Source: Methanobacteriota archaeon (GTDB taxonomy: Archaea > Thermoplasmatota > Poseidoniia > Poseidoniales > Poseidoniaceae). Taken from it: a stretch of 36,852 nucleotides of DNA. The notes under the pieces were generated by a model. It worked only from the letters and a program-made list of their open reading frames with translations, was not told the DNA's origin and did no database searches. The position numbers and the translations under genes are program-made. Position 1 is the stretch's first letter; every line of letters starts with the position of its first letter. Below, piece by piece: positions 1 to 9,979 of the stretch. The DNA is taken from NCBI GenBank assembly GCA_002719815.1, contig PBET01000033.1, forward strand, positions 1 through 36,852, given 5' to 3'.

Positions 1-177
1 GGACGCTTTTTCTTGAAAAATTGGTACGTCTTTCTCTTCCTTTCGATTGGATGGGAACTTCTTGAATTGGTTTTACCTTACGAATTTGCCAAAGAAACCT
101 GGGACAACAAGATCTCAGATGTATTCGTCAATATTGCAGGCTTCTGGCTCGGTAAGCGAACTCGTATTGAATCATAG
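1..177 (+). CDS. C-terminal fragment of a small membrane protein (truncated by window edge)
   Basis: Frame 1 is open from base 1 to TAG at 175-177: GRFFLKNWYVFLFLSIGWELLELVLPYEFAKETWDNKISDVFVNIAGFWLGKRTRIES*. Hydrophobic; not in the ORF track because it has no start. Confidence 0.6.
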   Translation, partial: GRFFLKNWYVFLFLSIGWELLELVLPYEFAKETWDNKISDVFVNIAGFWLGKRTRIES

Positions 178-299
178 GGTAGGCAGTGTACTGGGGGACT
201 GAACACCCATTGTACTCTTCCATAATATCTTGAGGGGGTTCGGATAAGCCCTTGTGATTTCGTGGAAATGATATCTCGGCTGTTGCTAAAGTTGGAGAC

Positions 300-319
300 A
301 AATCTAATTGGTTAGATTT
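300..319 (+). repeat. inverted repeat AAATCTAA-TTGG-TTAGATTT just upstream of an ATG at 326
   Basis: Perfect 8-bp stem with 4-nt loop read directly. Confidence 0.45.
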
Positions 320-325
320 CTAGCA

Positions 326-655
326 ATGAACGTGGGAGAAGAACAAGTTGATGAAAATCCACATTCAGGTGGTTTTTGGAAAGGGTTGGGCTTAGCGCTT
401 GCATCATCCTTTCTAGGAACTTTTCTTCTACTTTGGATTACATTGGCAGTAACTCCTACACACCACAGTTTCTTCTGGACAGTGGTTATCATTGCGGGCG
501 CTTTTCCAACTCTAGGAGTATACTTCACCAGAAGATGGGTAAAAGTGAACAAATCAATGGCAAGTGGAGCGCGTGTCGCAGTGATAATTGGACTCATTAT
601 TGCGGTTAGTATAGTGGCATGGTTTATCTCCGTTTTGAATAGTTTAGGAAGTTAG
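326..655 (+). CDS. hypothetical membrane protein (about 3 TM segments)
   Basis: ORF 308..655; the likely ATG is at 326 (MNVGEEQVDENPHSGGFWKGLGLALASSFLGTFLLLWITLAV...). Confidence 0.6.
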   Translation: MNVGEEQVDENPHSGGFWKGLGLALASSFLGTFLLLWITLAVTPTHHSFFWTVVIIAGAFPTLGVYFTRRWVKVNKSMASGARVAVIIGLIIAVSIVAWFISVLNSLGS

Positions 656-796
656 AAAACGTTCCAATTAAAATTCAGTCTTTGTTTGGCAAACTGCAGT
701 AAACTCCTCTGTACTCTAACTGTATATGCCTCTCACGGTAGGGTACCCTATGATTAAGCCGAGACTACTTCTTTCGTAAATCAAAATAAATCCTGG

Positions 797-1879
797 TTAT
801 TCTTCTTCCACAGTATTTGCCATCATCATTGCAACCGGACGTGTTCTTTCGTTCTCATCGAGAATGAGTCTTGCAATGATGATGATCGGTGTTCCAATGA
901 TTGCTCCAGCTATTCCCCAAACTTGGGAAAAGAGCATGACTGTGAGGAGTAAGACAAAGGGTGAGATGCCAATTTTCGAGCCAGAAAGATTTGGTTCTAC
1001 AAATGATCCAAACACTTGCTGATTTGCAATAAGCAATGCAAGCATGAGTACTGCTGAAAGTGGTTCCAGCATGATGAATCCAATCAGTACTGGAGGAATT
1101 GTGGCAAAGAGTGCACCAAGAATTGGAATGAAGTCAAGTAAGAAACAGAGGATGCCAAACAAAAACCATCCTGGTAAATCAAAACCAATTGGAGAAATAA
1201 TCACCGTCATGACGAGAGCTTGCCCAGCACTGCAGGTCACTTTTGAAACGATGTATGCTGTAATCGACTCAGTGGATTCATGAACGATTCTCTTTGCGCG
1301 GTCAAAGGAATTCGGAAACGCTGCACCAAATCGTTGTGCGATGGTGTGCTCTTCAAGGACAATGAACAACAAGAAGATGAGGACGGTTACCATCGTCGTA
1401 AAGAAGCCACCAAGTGAACCGAGTATGGCGAGAACAAATGTTTCGATGTTGCTTGGTGATGCAAGTCCAGCGAGAAGGTCAGCATCAGAGAATATCGTTT
1501 CAAATCCATAGAGATTCAGATCAGCATACTTCTCCCGTTTTTCTTCAAATGCAGCACTGATTTCTGGAACTTTGTCGATGAATTGTGACAAATTATCGTA
1601 CAAGAAGATCGAGATAAAGTACATACTTGTAACAAAGGTGAGAATCACCGTTCCATAGGATACGAAACGATTTCCAACCTTTCTGTAAATGTATTGTTCA
1701 GGCGGCTTAATGACGAAATAGAGTAGAATTGCTATCGCCAGTGGCATGAGAATTGGCTTAAGGTGGATGAGCGCCAAATACGTCACTAATCCAACGAGCG
1801 CAACGCTTGCAGCTGTTGTTCGTTTTGAATCGATTCCAACTTTCGATAGGCTTTCCATGTGGAGTGTTTTGGTCGTCAT
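797..1879 (-). CDS. AI-2E family transporter (PerM-like permease)
   Basis: 360 aa multi-TM protein with family-like segments (LLDFIPILGALFATIPPVLIGF, LTVMLFSQVWGIAGAIIGTPI). Confidence 0.82.
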   Translation of the reverse strand: MTTKTLHMESLSKVGIDSKRTTAASVALVGLVTYLALIHLKPILMPLAIAILLYFVIKPPEQYIYRKVGNRFVSYGTVILTFVTSMYFISIFLYDNLSQFIDKVPEISAAFEEKREKYADLNLYGFETIFSDADLLAGLASPSNIETFVLAILGSLGGFFTTMVTVLIFLLFIVLEEHTIAQRFGAAFPNSFDRAKRIVHESTESITAYIVSKVTCSAGQALVMTVIISPIGFDLPGWFLFGILCFLLDFIPILGALFATIPPVLIGFIMLEPLSAVLMLALLIANQQVFGSFVEPNLSGSKIGISPFVLLLTVMLFSQVWGIAGAIIGTPIIIIARLILDENERTRPVAMMMANTVEEE

Positions 1880-1898
1880 TCATCTAAGGTTTGCTCCG

Positions 1899-1921
1899 AA
1901 TCAAACCTCAATTGTTTGATT
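1899..1921. repeat. inverted repeat AATCAAAC-CTCAATT-GTTTGATT in the carB / AI-2E permease intergenic region
   Basis: Perfect 8-bp stem, 7-nt loop, followed on + strand by TTTTC. Confidence 0.4.
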
Positions 1922-1977
1922 TTTCAGAGGTAAAGAAGAATCGAAGGCGTAATTCAGTCGAGGCCTTTACGAAATAA

Positions 1978-4900
1978 TCAGAGGAATTTTGAATCGTAAT
2001 GGACTTCCAATTTCCGAGGGATGATTTCTTTTTCAATCAATGCACGAATTGCTGAGGTTTCCATTCTTGCCCCTCGAATCGTTGTAACAAATGGAATGTT
2101 CAATTCGACTGCAAGTCGCCGCATCATGTTCCCGTCACGAACTGCTCCACCCGAAACGGTTGGGACATTGACAATGAACGAGATGTCACCCCTTCGCATC
2201 AAATCAAGCGCATCAGGATGCTTTCTTTCATTGATTCTATAGACAGTTGTAACCTCAACATTTGAACTTCGTAGAACATCCGCAGTTCCTGGTGTGGCGT
2301 AAAGTGTGAAACCAAGATCGTACAATTCTTCAGCAATTGGAACGAGTCCCTGCTTATCCTCGTCGCGGACGGTGAGATAGACGCCACCTGTACTTGCAAC
2401 AGGGACTTCGGTAGCGAGTCTTGCTTTCAGATAAGCGATATCTGCCGAAGTATCTGAACCATACACCTCTCCAGTCGATTTCATCTCAGGTCCGGGAGCT
2501 GGATCCAATCCTCTCAGTTTGATGAACGGGAATACAGGTGCCTTAACACAGATCTGGCCAGATGTTCGCTTCGGTATGGTTTGTTTTGACAGAGGTATTC
2601 CAATCGTTACATTGGCTGCAATCTTTGCCAAAGGCAGGCCTGAGGATTTCGCAACGAATGGAACGGTACGAGACGATCGTGGATTGACCTCAAGGACATA
2701 GAGATCATCACCCTGAATTGCAAATTGGATATTGAAACATCCTTTAATATTCAGGCCTAAACCAATGGTCCTTGTCTGTTCAGCAACCCGAGTAAGCATT
2801 TCTTCACTAATATTTTGCGCAGGAATGAAACATGTTGAATCACCTGAGTGTATTCCGGCTTCTTCGAGATGTTCCATGATCGCACCGACAAGAACATCTT
2901 CACCGTCACTCGCAGCATCAACATCCAGTTCGGTTGCATGGCCTAGATATTCGTCGACAAGGAGTGGCTTATCTGGTGCAAGGTAGGCTTCCTTGAGGTA
3001 GGCTTCCAGTTGGGTTTGATTGGAGAGAATCTCCATTCCTCGGCCACCAAGGACATAGGACGGACGAATCAAGACAGGGAAGCCGATTTCTTCAACAGCA
3101 TGACGAATGTCGTCTGCAGTTGTTCCTGTTGATCCATTGGGCATGCGTAAGCCGTTCTTCTTTGCAAATGCTTCGAACCGTTCTCGATCGCTTGCCTCAT
3201 CAATACCATCAACGCTGGTTCCAAGAATCTGTACGTTTGCGCCTTTTTCGGACAAGTGTTTGAGACGCTTCTCAATCGGTTGTGCAAGATTGATGGCTGT
3301 CTGTCCTCCGAATTGGAGAAGGATGCCATGCGCTTTTTCTCTTAACAGGATTTCAGAAACACATTCGCTTGTTAGTGGATCGAAGTAAAGTCGGTCGGAG
3401 GTATCGAAATCGGTTGAAACTGTTTCTGGATTGTTGTTGATGAGAACAGCATCCATCCCTGCAGACCGAATAGCCATGACCGCGTGAACACATCCATAAT
3501 CGAATTCAATACCTTGTCCAATTCGAATAGGTCCTGAACCAATGGCGACCATACGTTGCTTGGTACGTTGTTCAAGATTCGGAACGTGATCGATTCCATC
3601 ATCCTGGAATGGTTCATACGTTGAATAGTAATATGGCGTTTTTGCTGCAAATTCAGCAGCACATGAATCGACCATCCTGTAGCGAGGATGAATCTTCAAT
3701 TCATGGCGTCGAAGCATGACATCTTCTTCATTGCAATCTTCTGGTAATGCTTTCCAGCCTGAAGGTTTGAATCCATTGAGTGCATCCGCAATGTACGCAT
3801 CACTAAATCCATGAGATTTGTAGTGGATGATGGTCTTGTAATCAAGTGAGGATGGTCGGATCTTCATGTTCACGAGATTTGATTCCATCTGAGCGATATG
3901 TTCGAAGCGTTGGAGGAACCATCGAGTAATCCGTGTAATTTCGTGAACCTTTTCGATGCTCCAACCACGTCGGAACGCCTCCAGGAGTGCACCCATTCGA
4001 CGATCGGTCGCAATCCGTAGCCAATCGACCAAGACACTGTCTGGGAGTTGCTCATGAGCTCGCTCAGCCATGCCTTCTCCTTCCGATTCATCCGCTCGAG
4101 TTAACGGTCGTGGGTATGGGCAACCCTGTTCAAGTGAAGCCCACGCTTTGAGGAAGGCTTCTTCGAAATTACGGCCAATCGCCATGACTTCACCGGTTGA
4201 TTTCATTGACGTTCCAAGGGTTCTGTCCGCAGTTCGGAATTTATCGAAAGGCCAACGTGGAATTTTCACAACCACATAATCGAGTGTTGGTTCGAATGCT
4301 GCTGTTGTTCCTTCACCCGTGATTGGATTTGGTAACTCATCAAGGGTGTAGCCGACCGCAATCTTTGCTGCCATTCGGGCGATTGGATAACCGGTTGCTT
4401 TCGATGCAAGCGCAGATGATCGACTGACACGAGGATTCACTTCAATGACTCGAATTTCACCAGTGAACTGGTTGAATGCAAATTGTACATTGCATCCTCC
4501 CTTGATGTTCAATTCGCGAATGAGGGCGAGGGCTTTGTCACGCAATGCTTGATGGTCAGCATCGGAAAAGGATTGGAGGGGTGCAACAACGACGGATTCA
4601 CCGGTATGGACGCCCATTGGGTCAATGTTTTCCATCGTACAAACGATGGTAGCATTGTCTGCAGTGTCTCGCATAACCTCGTATTCCAACTCTTGCCAAC
4701 CAAGAATGGACTCTTCAATGAGCACTTGGTTGATCCTTGAATTTCGTAGACCAAGCGTTGCAATTTCGACAAGTTGGCCCATGTCAAATGCAGTCCCTCC
4801 ACCTAGGCCGCCAAGCGTGAATGCAGGTCGAATGAGAATTGGCCAAGAACCGATTTCTTCTGCAGCTTTGATGACTTCTTCCATCGAATTACAAGCGATG

Positions 4901-5340
4901 GCTTGTGAGATTGGCAGGTCGATCGATTCACAGACCTGGTTGAACAATTCACGATCTTCTGCTTTATCGATAGCATCCAAATCTGAACCAATGAGTTCGA
5001 CACCGAGTTTCTCCAACGTACCATCGTGTGACAATTCACTTGCAATGTTGAGAGCTGTTTGACCACCCATTCCAGCAAGAAGAGCATCAGGCTTTTCGAT
5101 TTCAAGGATTTTGCGAACAGTGTCTGGAAGAAGCGGTTCGATGTAAACACGGTCGGCCATTTCCGGGTCATTTTGGATGGTAGCGGGATTGGAATTGACA
5201 AGAATTACTTCGTATCCATCTTCGCGAAGGGCACGCACAGCCTGCGAACCTGAGAAGTCGAATTCAGCGGCTTGACCAATCTTAATTGGACCTGAGCCAA
5301 GGACGAGAATGGTGTTGATATCGTCTCTTCGTGGCATCAT
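1978..5340 (-). CDS. carB: carbamoyl-phosphate synthase large subunit
   Basis: 1120 aa, duplicated ATP-grasp halves (VLGSGPIKIGQAAEFDFSGSQA / AIGSGPIRIGQGIEFDYGCVHA), C-terminal MGS-like domain. Confidence 0.97.
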   Translation of the reverse strand: MMPRRDDINTILVLGSGPIKIGQAAEFDFSGSQAVRALREDGYEVILVNSNPATIQNDPEMADRVYIEPLLPDTVRKILEIEKPDALLAGMGGQTALNIASELSHDGTLEKLGVELIGSDLDAIDKAEDRELFNQVCESIDLPISQAIACNSMEEVIKAAEEIGSWPILIRPAFTLGGLGGGTAFDMGQLVEIATLGLRNSRINQVLIEESILGWQELEYEVMRDTADNATIVCTMENIDPMGVHTGESVVVAPLQSFSDADHQALRDKALALIRELNIKGGCNVQFAFNQFTGEIRVIEVNPRVSRSSALASKATGYPIARMAAKIAVGYTLDELPNPITGEGTTAAFEPTLDYVVVKIPRWPFDKFRTADRTLGTSMKSTGEVMAIGRNFEEAFLKAWASLEQGCPYPRPLTRADESEGEGMAERAHEQLPDSVLVDWLRIATDRRMGALLEAFRRGWSIEKVHEITRITRWFLQRFEHIAQMESNLVNMKIRPSSLDYKTIIHYKSHGFSDAYIADALNGFKPSGWKALPEDCNEEDVMLRRHELKIHPRYRMVDSCAAEFAAKTPYYYSTYEPFQDDGIDHVPNLEQRTKQRMVAIGSGPIRIGQGIEFDYGCVHAVMAIRSAGMDAVLINNNPETVSTDFDTSDRLYFDPLTSECVSEILLREKAHGILLQFGGQTAINLAQPIEKRLKHLSEKGANVQILGTSVDGIDEASDRERFEAFAKKNGLRMPNGSTGTTADDIRHAVEEIGFPVLIRPSYVLGGRGMEILSNQTQLEAYLKEAYLAPDKPLLVDEYLGHATELDVDAASDGEDVLVGAIMEHLEEAGIHSGDSTCFIPAQNISEEMLTRVAEQTRTIGLGLNIKGCFNIQFAIQGDDLYVLEVNPRSSRTVPFVAKSSGLPLAKIAANVTIGIPLSKQTIPKRTSGQICVKAPVFPFIKLRGLDPAPGPEMKSTGEVYGSDTSADIAYLKARLATEVPVASTGGVYLTVRDEDKQGLVPIAEELYDLGFTLYATPGTADVLRSSNVEVTTVYRINERKHPDALDLMRRGDISFIVNVPTVSGGAVRDGNMMRRLAVELNIPFVTTIRGARMETSAIRALIEKEIIPRKLEVHYDSKFL

Positions 5341-6668
5341 GCATCACCTCGACGATGAGAATCGACCAATTCTCTGAATCGGTCGAACAGTGGTTCTGCA
5401 TCATGTGGTCCTGGGCACGCTTCTGGATGGAACTGAACGGTAAAGCAAGGTCGTCCAAGGACATCAAGGCCCTCGACAGTTTTGTCATTGGCATTGATGT
5501 ATCGAACCTCAACATCGTATCCATGCAGATTTTCACCCTCTGGAGAGGTTGCACCCGAAGGGTGTGCTGCAAGCATTCCGTGTTGAGGGTCAGCGACTGC
5601 AAATCCATGATTTTGTGATGTGATCCAAACACGACGACTCTTCAAATCAACAACGGGTTGATTGGCTCCACGATGCCCGTATCGCATTTTGTAGGTTTTG
5701 AGCCCAGAAGCGAGCCCCATGAGTTGATGGCCGAGACAAATTCCCATAACTGGAAGGCCCATTGAGACGGCTTTTGCAAGCGTGTGTCGAGCATCAGTTG
5801 CCTTTCCTGGATGTGCTGGATCGCCAGGTCCATTTGAACAGAAGAGCGCTTCAATTCCAAAATTCTGAAGGGTTTCAAAACCGATGTCAGGTGGACACCA
5901 TACAACTTCAAATCGTTGGCAGAGGTTGCGTAAAATATTGTACTTAACGCCACAATCCAATGCCCCAATTCGAGGGAGTGGCTCGCCTAAATCATCGGTT
6001 GCACCAGGGTTGAGAATGACAGGTTCGTCGATGGATACCAAGTCGACTAAATCATCGAGTTCTGGCGAAGTCATGGCTTTCAATCGCTTGAGCATCTCTT
6101 GCTCTTTCTCTTTTGGTCCAAAGATGCACAAAACGGTACCAAGTTCACGAACTCGTCGTGTGATGGCTCGTGTATCGATGTTCTCGATTCCGGGCACTCC
6201 ATGCGCTTGGAGAAGTTCAGAAACGGTTCCAATGGAATCTCGATGGTCTGGATCTTGCATTGCATGACGAACGACGACACCTTTAGGCCAGACCGCACGA
6301 GATTCAGATTTCCCTCCATGAATGCCATAATTTCCAATCAATGGATAGGTGAATGTCAGAATTTGACCTGCCCAAGACGGATCTGTCAGAGATTCTTGAT
6401 AGCCCATCATTCCAGTGGTGAAAACCAACTCGCCTTCACCAAATCCTTCTGCTCCAAACAGTGTCCCTTCGAATCGACCTCCATCTGCCAACAAGAGAAT
6501 GCCCTCTCCGCTGGCTCTCTGCGGAAGATTTTGTTTGTTGAGAAGGGCATCAGCAGCATCTGGAAAAACTGGTGGATTCGTGACGCCATGATTATGTCGA
6601 CCCGGGGCAAATCCGGAAGGGCCACCACCGTCCATCGACATCAGCGGTATTCGATATAGGCCATCCAT
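5337..6668 (-). CDS. carA: carbamoyl-phosphate synthase small (glutaminase) subunit
   Basis: Class I glutaminase motif VMGICLGHQLMGLASG; C-terminal VQFHPEACPGPHD. Overlaps carB start by 4 bp. About 50 aa upstream of the conserved core may be a longer-than-real N-terminus. Confidence 0.95.
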   Translation of the reverse strand: MDGLYRIPLMSMDGGGPSGFAPGRHNHGVTNPPVFPDAADALLNKQNLPQRASGEGILLLADGGRFEGTLFGAEGFGEGELVFTTGMMGYQESLTDPSWAGQILTFTYPLIGNYGIHGGKSESRAVWPKGVVVRHAMQDPDHRDSIGTVSELLQAHGVPGIENIDTRAITRRVRELGTVLCIFGPKEKEQEMLKRLKAMTSPELDDLVDLVSIDEPVILNPGATDDLGEPLPRIGALDCGVKYNILRNLCQRFEVVWCPPDIGFETLQNFGIEALFCSNGPGDPAHPGKATDARHTLAKAVSMGLPVMGICLGHQLMGLASGLKTYKMRYGHRGANQPVVDLKSRRVWITSQNHGFAVADPQHGMLAAHPSGATSPEGENLHGYDVEVRYINANDKTVEGLDVLGRPCFTVQFHPEACPGPHDAEPLFDRFRELVDSHRRGDA

Positions 6669-6704
6669 AATGCTTGGGGATGGTTTTGGATGGAATTCAC
6701 GTAC

Positions 6705-7259
6705 TTATTTCGTATCAGTCACGTCTTTTCCTGTGTTGCTTGGGTTGATGATTAAATCACCGCCATCAAGGACTCTGTCAGCAGAACCCGTTCCATACCA
6801 ACCATCCAAAAACAAAGCCAGAGCAGCGACTTCGGAATGTGGCTGATTTCCGACAGCAAGGTTGTACTGGGCAACTTGAAACACTTCGGATGGAACTTTT
6901 GCACCACCGACGATGACAACAAGTGGGCGATCACGACGGATGGTTGGCGTAACACTTCGATAGGATGCGCCATACATGGTCAAATGCACAGCGATTCCGG
7001 GTGGATTCCCATCGATACCTTCGCGAACGAATTTTCGTAACCATGCCATTGGGCTTTTGACATGTTCAACGAGCATATCGCCTCCAAAACGCTGATTCAC
7101 CGATCCAATGTTTTCAGCAAGTCGCTCATCTTCATCGCCCGAGAATAAGAAACGGTTGGCACCTAATGCGCGAGCTACCAATGCCAGGTGCGTGGTGATT
7201 CTTGGGTCACGACCAAGACGGTAACCAAGTCGAAGGATGATGACATCGTGGTCGGCCAT
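6705..7259 (-). CDS. tRNA (cytidine(56)-2'-O)-methyltransferase (aTrm56)
   Basis: VIILRLGYRLGRDPRITTHLALVARALGA... and VIVGGAKVPSEVFQVAQYNLAVGNQPHSEVAALALFLD, typical of archaeal Trm56. Confidence 0.88.
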   Translation of the reverse strand: MADHDVIILRLGYRLGRDPRITTHLALVARALGANRFLFSGDEDERLAENIGSVNQRFGGDMLVEHVKSPMAWLRKFVREGIDGNPPGIAVHLTMYGASYRSVTPTIRRDRPLVVIVGGAKVPSEVFQVAQYNLAVGNQPHSEVAALALFLDGWYGTGSADRVLDGGDLIINPSNTGKDVTDTK

Positions 7260-7297
7260 GTTGATGCCTCACGTGTTTCCTTCATGAAAGGAAGGTA

Positions 7298-7924
7298 TCA
7301 TTCAATTGGCGATAGTTCCTCAACTTCGCTGGGAGGCGTAAGCACGATGTCTTCGTTTGCTTCAAGGAAACGACGGAGCCAAAGAAGCAGATATGCATCG
7401 ACGATAAGATGGCCTCCATACACCGTTCCAGCGCCTACGAGGGCAAGACGGGCACTTCTCCACAAACCAGTGTTGAGTTCGATTGAATCGGACATCAATG
7501 CTGTGACAACAGGTTCTCCAACATAGAGGAGGACCATGATGATCATGACGCCAGATATCAACGAAGGTACCAGCGAACCCATCTCTCTTCCAAAGTCTCC
7601 GAATGCTGAATGAAGGAAAGCAAGTGCCATCACAGCGAGTGCAACTTGATTAAAATCGAGCGCAAAGAATTTCGAAACACCGATGTCAAGGTCATCTGAG
7701 GATGAGTTGCTGATGAGGAGCCACCAAAACAAAAACGAGACGGTGACGATGCCTGCGCCAAGTTTTGCCCTGCTCGAGAGCATGTTGAAAATCGCAGGTT
7801 TGTCGTAGATATCGAGTCGAAGAGCGACTCGTTCAGCGAGTTCGAGCGATGCTTCGCTGACACCAAGTTCTGCCGTAGATGCGATAGAACCACTCGTTGC
7901 ATGGTTGTCTTCATCGTCCGACAT
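7298..7924 (-). CDS. hypothetical membrane protein
   Basis: ORF 7298..8047 with likely ATG at 7924 (MSDDEDNHATSGS...), which avoids overlap with divergent folP. Several hydrophobic segments. Confidence 0.65.
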   Translation of the reverse strand: MSDDEDNHATSGSIASTAELGVSEASLELAERVALRLDIYDKPAIFNMLSSRAKLGAGIVTVSFLFWWLLISNSSSDDLDIGVSKFFALDFNQVALAVMALAFLHSAFGDFGREMGSLVPSLISGVMIIMVLLYVGEPVVTALMSDSIELNTGLWRSARLALVGAGTVYGGHLIVDAYLLLWLRRFLEANEDIVLTPPSEVEELSPIE

Positions 7925-7949
7925 GCAAAACCCTTGAACATGAGGCCTT

Positions 7950-8813
7950 ATGAATCCATCCTTCCTCGATAACCTCATGGCTGATGCATTGGGACCTTTT
8001 TCGTTCCGCCGAGAGCCATGCAAAACTGGCTTGATGGGGATTGTCAACGTGACGCCTGATTCCTTTCATCAATCCTCACGGCGTGAAAGCGTTGCTGAAG
8101 CAATTCATAGTGCCAAAAGCATGATCAAATCAGGAGCTGAAATCATCGATATTGGTGGTGAAAGCACCCGTCCAGGTTCGCAGCCTGTATCTATAGAACA
8201 AGAACTAGAACGCGTACTTCCTGTTATTTCTGGACTTCGTGAAATCGATTCATCTGTTGCTATTTCCATCGATACACGACACTACCAAGTTGCAGAACGT
8301 GCCTTGAATGCTGGAGCATCCATCATCAACGATGTTTCTGGATTACGATGCCCTCAAATGAAGGAGTTGGTCTTGGATCGAAAGGTGCCTGTCTGTATCA
8401 TGCATATGCTGGGAGAACCGAAGACGATGCAACAGGACCCAACATATGAGAACGTGGTCCATGATGTTACATCTGAACTTCTTTCAACTGCTCAGCAACT
8501 TGTTGATGCTGGACATGATGCCAACAACATTTGCTTGGATCCAGGCATTGGTTTTGGAAAGACATTGAAACATAATCTCGAACTTCTCAAAGGATGGAGC
8601 GAGTTTCGAAGTCAACATGATTTCTCGATTCTTTGGGGCGTTTCAAGGAAATCAATGATCGGTCAATTAACGGGACATGACTCCACGGAAGATCGATTGT
8701 TTGGTACACTCGGTGTAGCCGCCTATGCGCATCAAGTCGGAATTGATTGGTTGAGGGTTCATGATGTGCAAGCACATGCTGACTTGCTACGCGTCATGGA
8801 ACATTTGGACTAA
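7950..8813 (+). CDS. folP: dihydropteroate synthase
   Basis: LMGIVNVTPDSFH, EIIDIGGESTRPGSQPV, SIDTRHYQVAERAL, IINDVSGL, CLDPGIGFGKTLKHNLELL, GVSRKSMIG. Confidence 0.95.
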   Translation: MNPSFLDNLMADALGPFSFRREPCKTGLMGIVNVTPDSFHQSSRRESVAEAIHSAKSMIKSGAEIIDIGGESTRPGSQPVSIEQELERVLPVISGLREIDSSVAISIDTRHYQVAERALNAGASIINDVSGLRCPQMKELVLDRKVPVCIMHMLGEPKTMQQDPTYENVVHDVTSELLSTAQQLVDAGHDANNICLDPGIGFGKTLKHNLELLKGWSEFRSQHDFSILWGVSRKSMIGQLTGHDSTEDRLFGTLGVAAYAHQVGIDWLRVHDVQAHADLLRVMEHLD

Positions 8814-9979
8814 GTGATGCCGCCACCAATGAAGCCAGCAGCAGCAAACCATGCCCCAAGCATACTTCCAAGATTGGTGAGGGCAGTCACCAATAACACC
8901 CGTCCTGCTCGATTGCTCCAAAATCCACCAATGGATGTTCCTTTCAGAAACAATTGCAAATCTTCGGCCGTCGGTTCAGAAATCCGAAGTTGAACATACC
9001 CTGCGAACCAACCAGCAGCAAGTGCTGGATTCAGCGAAGTGATTGGACTCGCTAACGCAGCGGTAAGTATCGCCAAGGGATGGCCGCGTGCAAGAATACA
9101 GCCAATTGCAGCAAAGACAGCGTTGAACAATGTCCATACTGTCAGCATCTTGACAATATCAACATCATCGTTGTTGTACAAAGCAAAACCGACCAACCCC
9201 ATGACGATCAATGGAATTGCAAACGGAAGTGTTTTTCCAACGATGCCTTTCTTTGGAACGGTTGAAATTTCTTGCATTCGTTCGGGTGCAAGTGGAGAGT
9301 ACGGTGTGAGTGCTCGCTCAATTCCTTTCAGATGACCTGCTCCTACGACAACGAGCATCTTTTCTTCGGTTTTTGCTTGCATAATCTTCTCAGCAATGTA
9401 TTGGTCTCGCTCGTCGATCAACGCTTCGCCAGCTCCTGGAGAGAATTCCTTGAGTTCCTCCATCATCGAAGAGAGAAGATCTGAATCGGAAAGCAAATCA
9501 TCGAGATCGATGACCTCTTCTTCGTCTTCTTCATCAGCAAAAAGTGAGAACAGTAATCGAAATCGTTCCCGCCATTTCATTTTCTTCCAAGCTCTTCGCA
9601 TCGTTACTTGGATGTCCCGGTCGACCAAGGCGACTTCAATTCCAGCAGCCTTTGCGGTTTCAACTGCTGCAAGCAATTCAGCTCCCGGTTCTTGTCCTTC
9701 ATTCAACCCCATTCGACGTTGTTCAGCACTCAACATCGCTTGTATGAGGACCATCGGCGCTTTTCCTTCTTTGATGACTCTACGCAGTCCTTCTTTGTCC
9801 AAACGTCGCCCTTCAACAAGCGCATCATGTCGAGTTTGACACAATTCAACGCCAACAATTTTCGGTTGATAGGATTCGATTTGTTCTCGAACAGCTTCAA
9901 CCGATGCAGTCGCAACATGTGCTGTTCCCAACAAACGAAGCGTCGGTGAAATATCGATGAATGGTGCGGATTCACTCAT
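8810..9979 (-). CDS. TraB family protein (TraB/PrgY-like) with C-terminal TM region
   Basis: LRLLGTAHVATASVEAVREQIESYQPKIVGVELCQTRHDAL; ...MLVVVGAGHLKGIERAL; C-terminal hydrophobic segments. Confidence 0.85.
   Translation of the reverse strand: MSESAPFIDISPTLRLLGTAHVATASVEAVREQIESYQPKIVGVELCQTRHDALVEGRRLDKEGLRRVIKEGKAPMVLIQAMLSAEQRRMGLNEGQEPGAELLAAVETAKAAGIEVALVDRDIQVTMRRAWKKMKWRERFRLLFSLFADEEDEEEVIDLDDLLSDSDLLSSMMEELKEFSPGAGEALIDERDQYIAEKIMQAKTEEKMLVVVGAGHLKGIERALTPYSPLAPERMQEISTVPKKGIVGKTLPFAIPLIVMGLVGFALYNNDDVDIVKMLTVWTLFNAVFAAIGCILARGHPLAILTAALASPITSLNPALAAGWFAGYVQLRISEPTAEDLQLFLKGTSIGGFWSNRAGRVLLVTALTNLGSMLGAWFAAAGFIGGGIT

Noticed and set aside
6099-6659. 186 aa plus-strand ORF antisense to carA
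   Set aside because: Lies opposite conserved CarA sequence; low-plausibility composition; no motif.
7925-8047. N-terminal extension of the 7298..8047 membrane protein
   Set aside because: Would overlap the divergent folP coding start; ATG 7924 is cleaner.
9396-9839. 147 aa Ser-rich plus-strand ORF antisense to the TraB-family gene
   Set aside because: Ser/Arg-rich translation is typical of a frame antisense to coding sequence.
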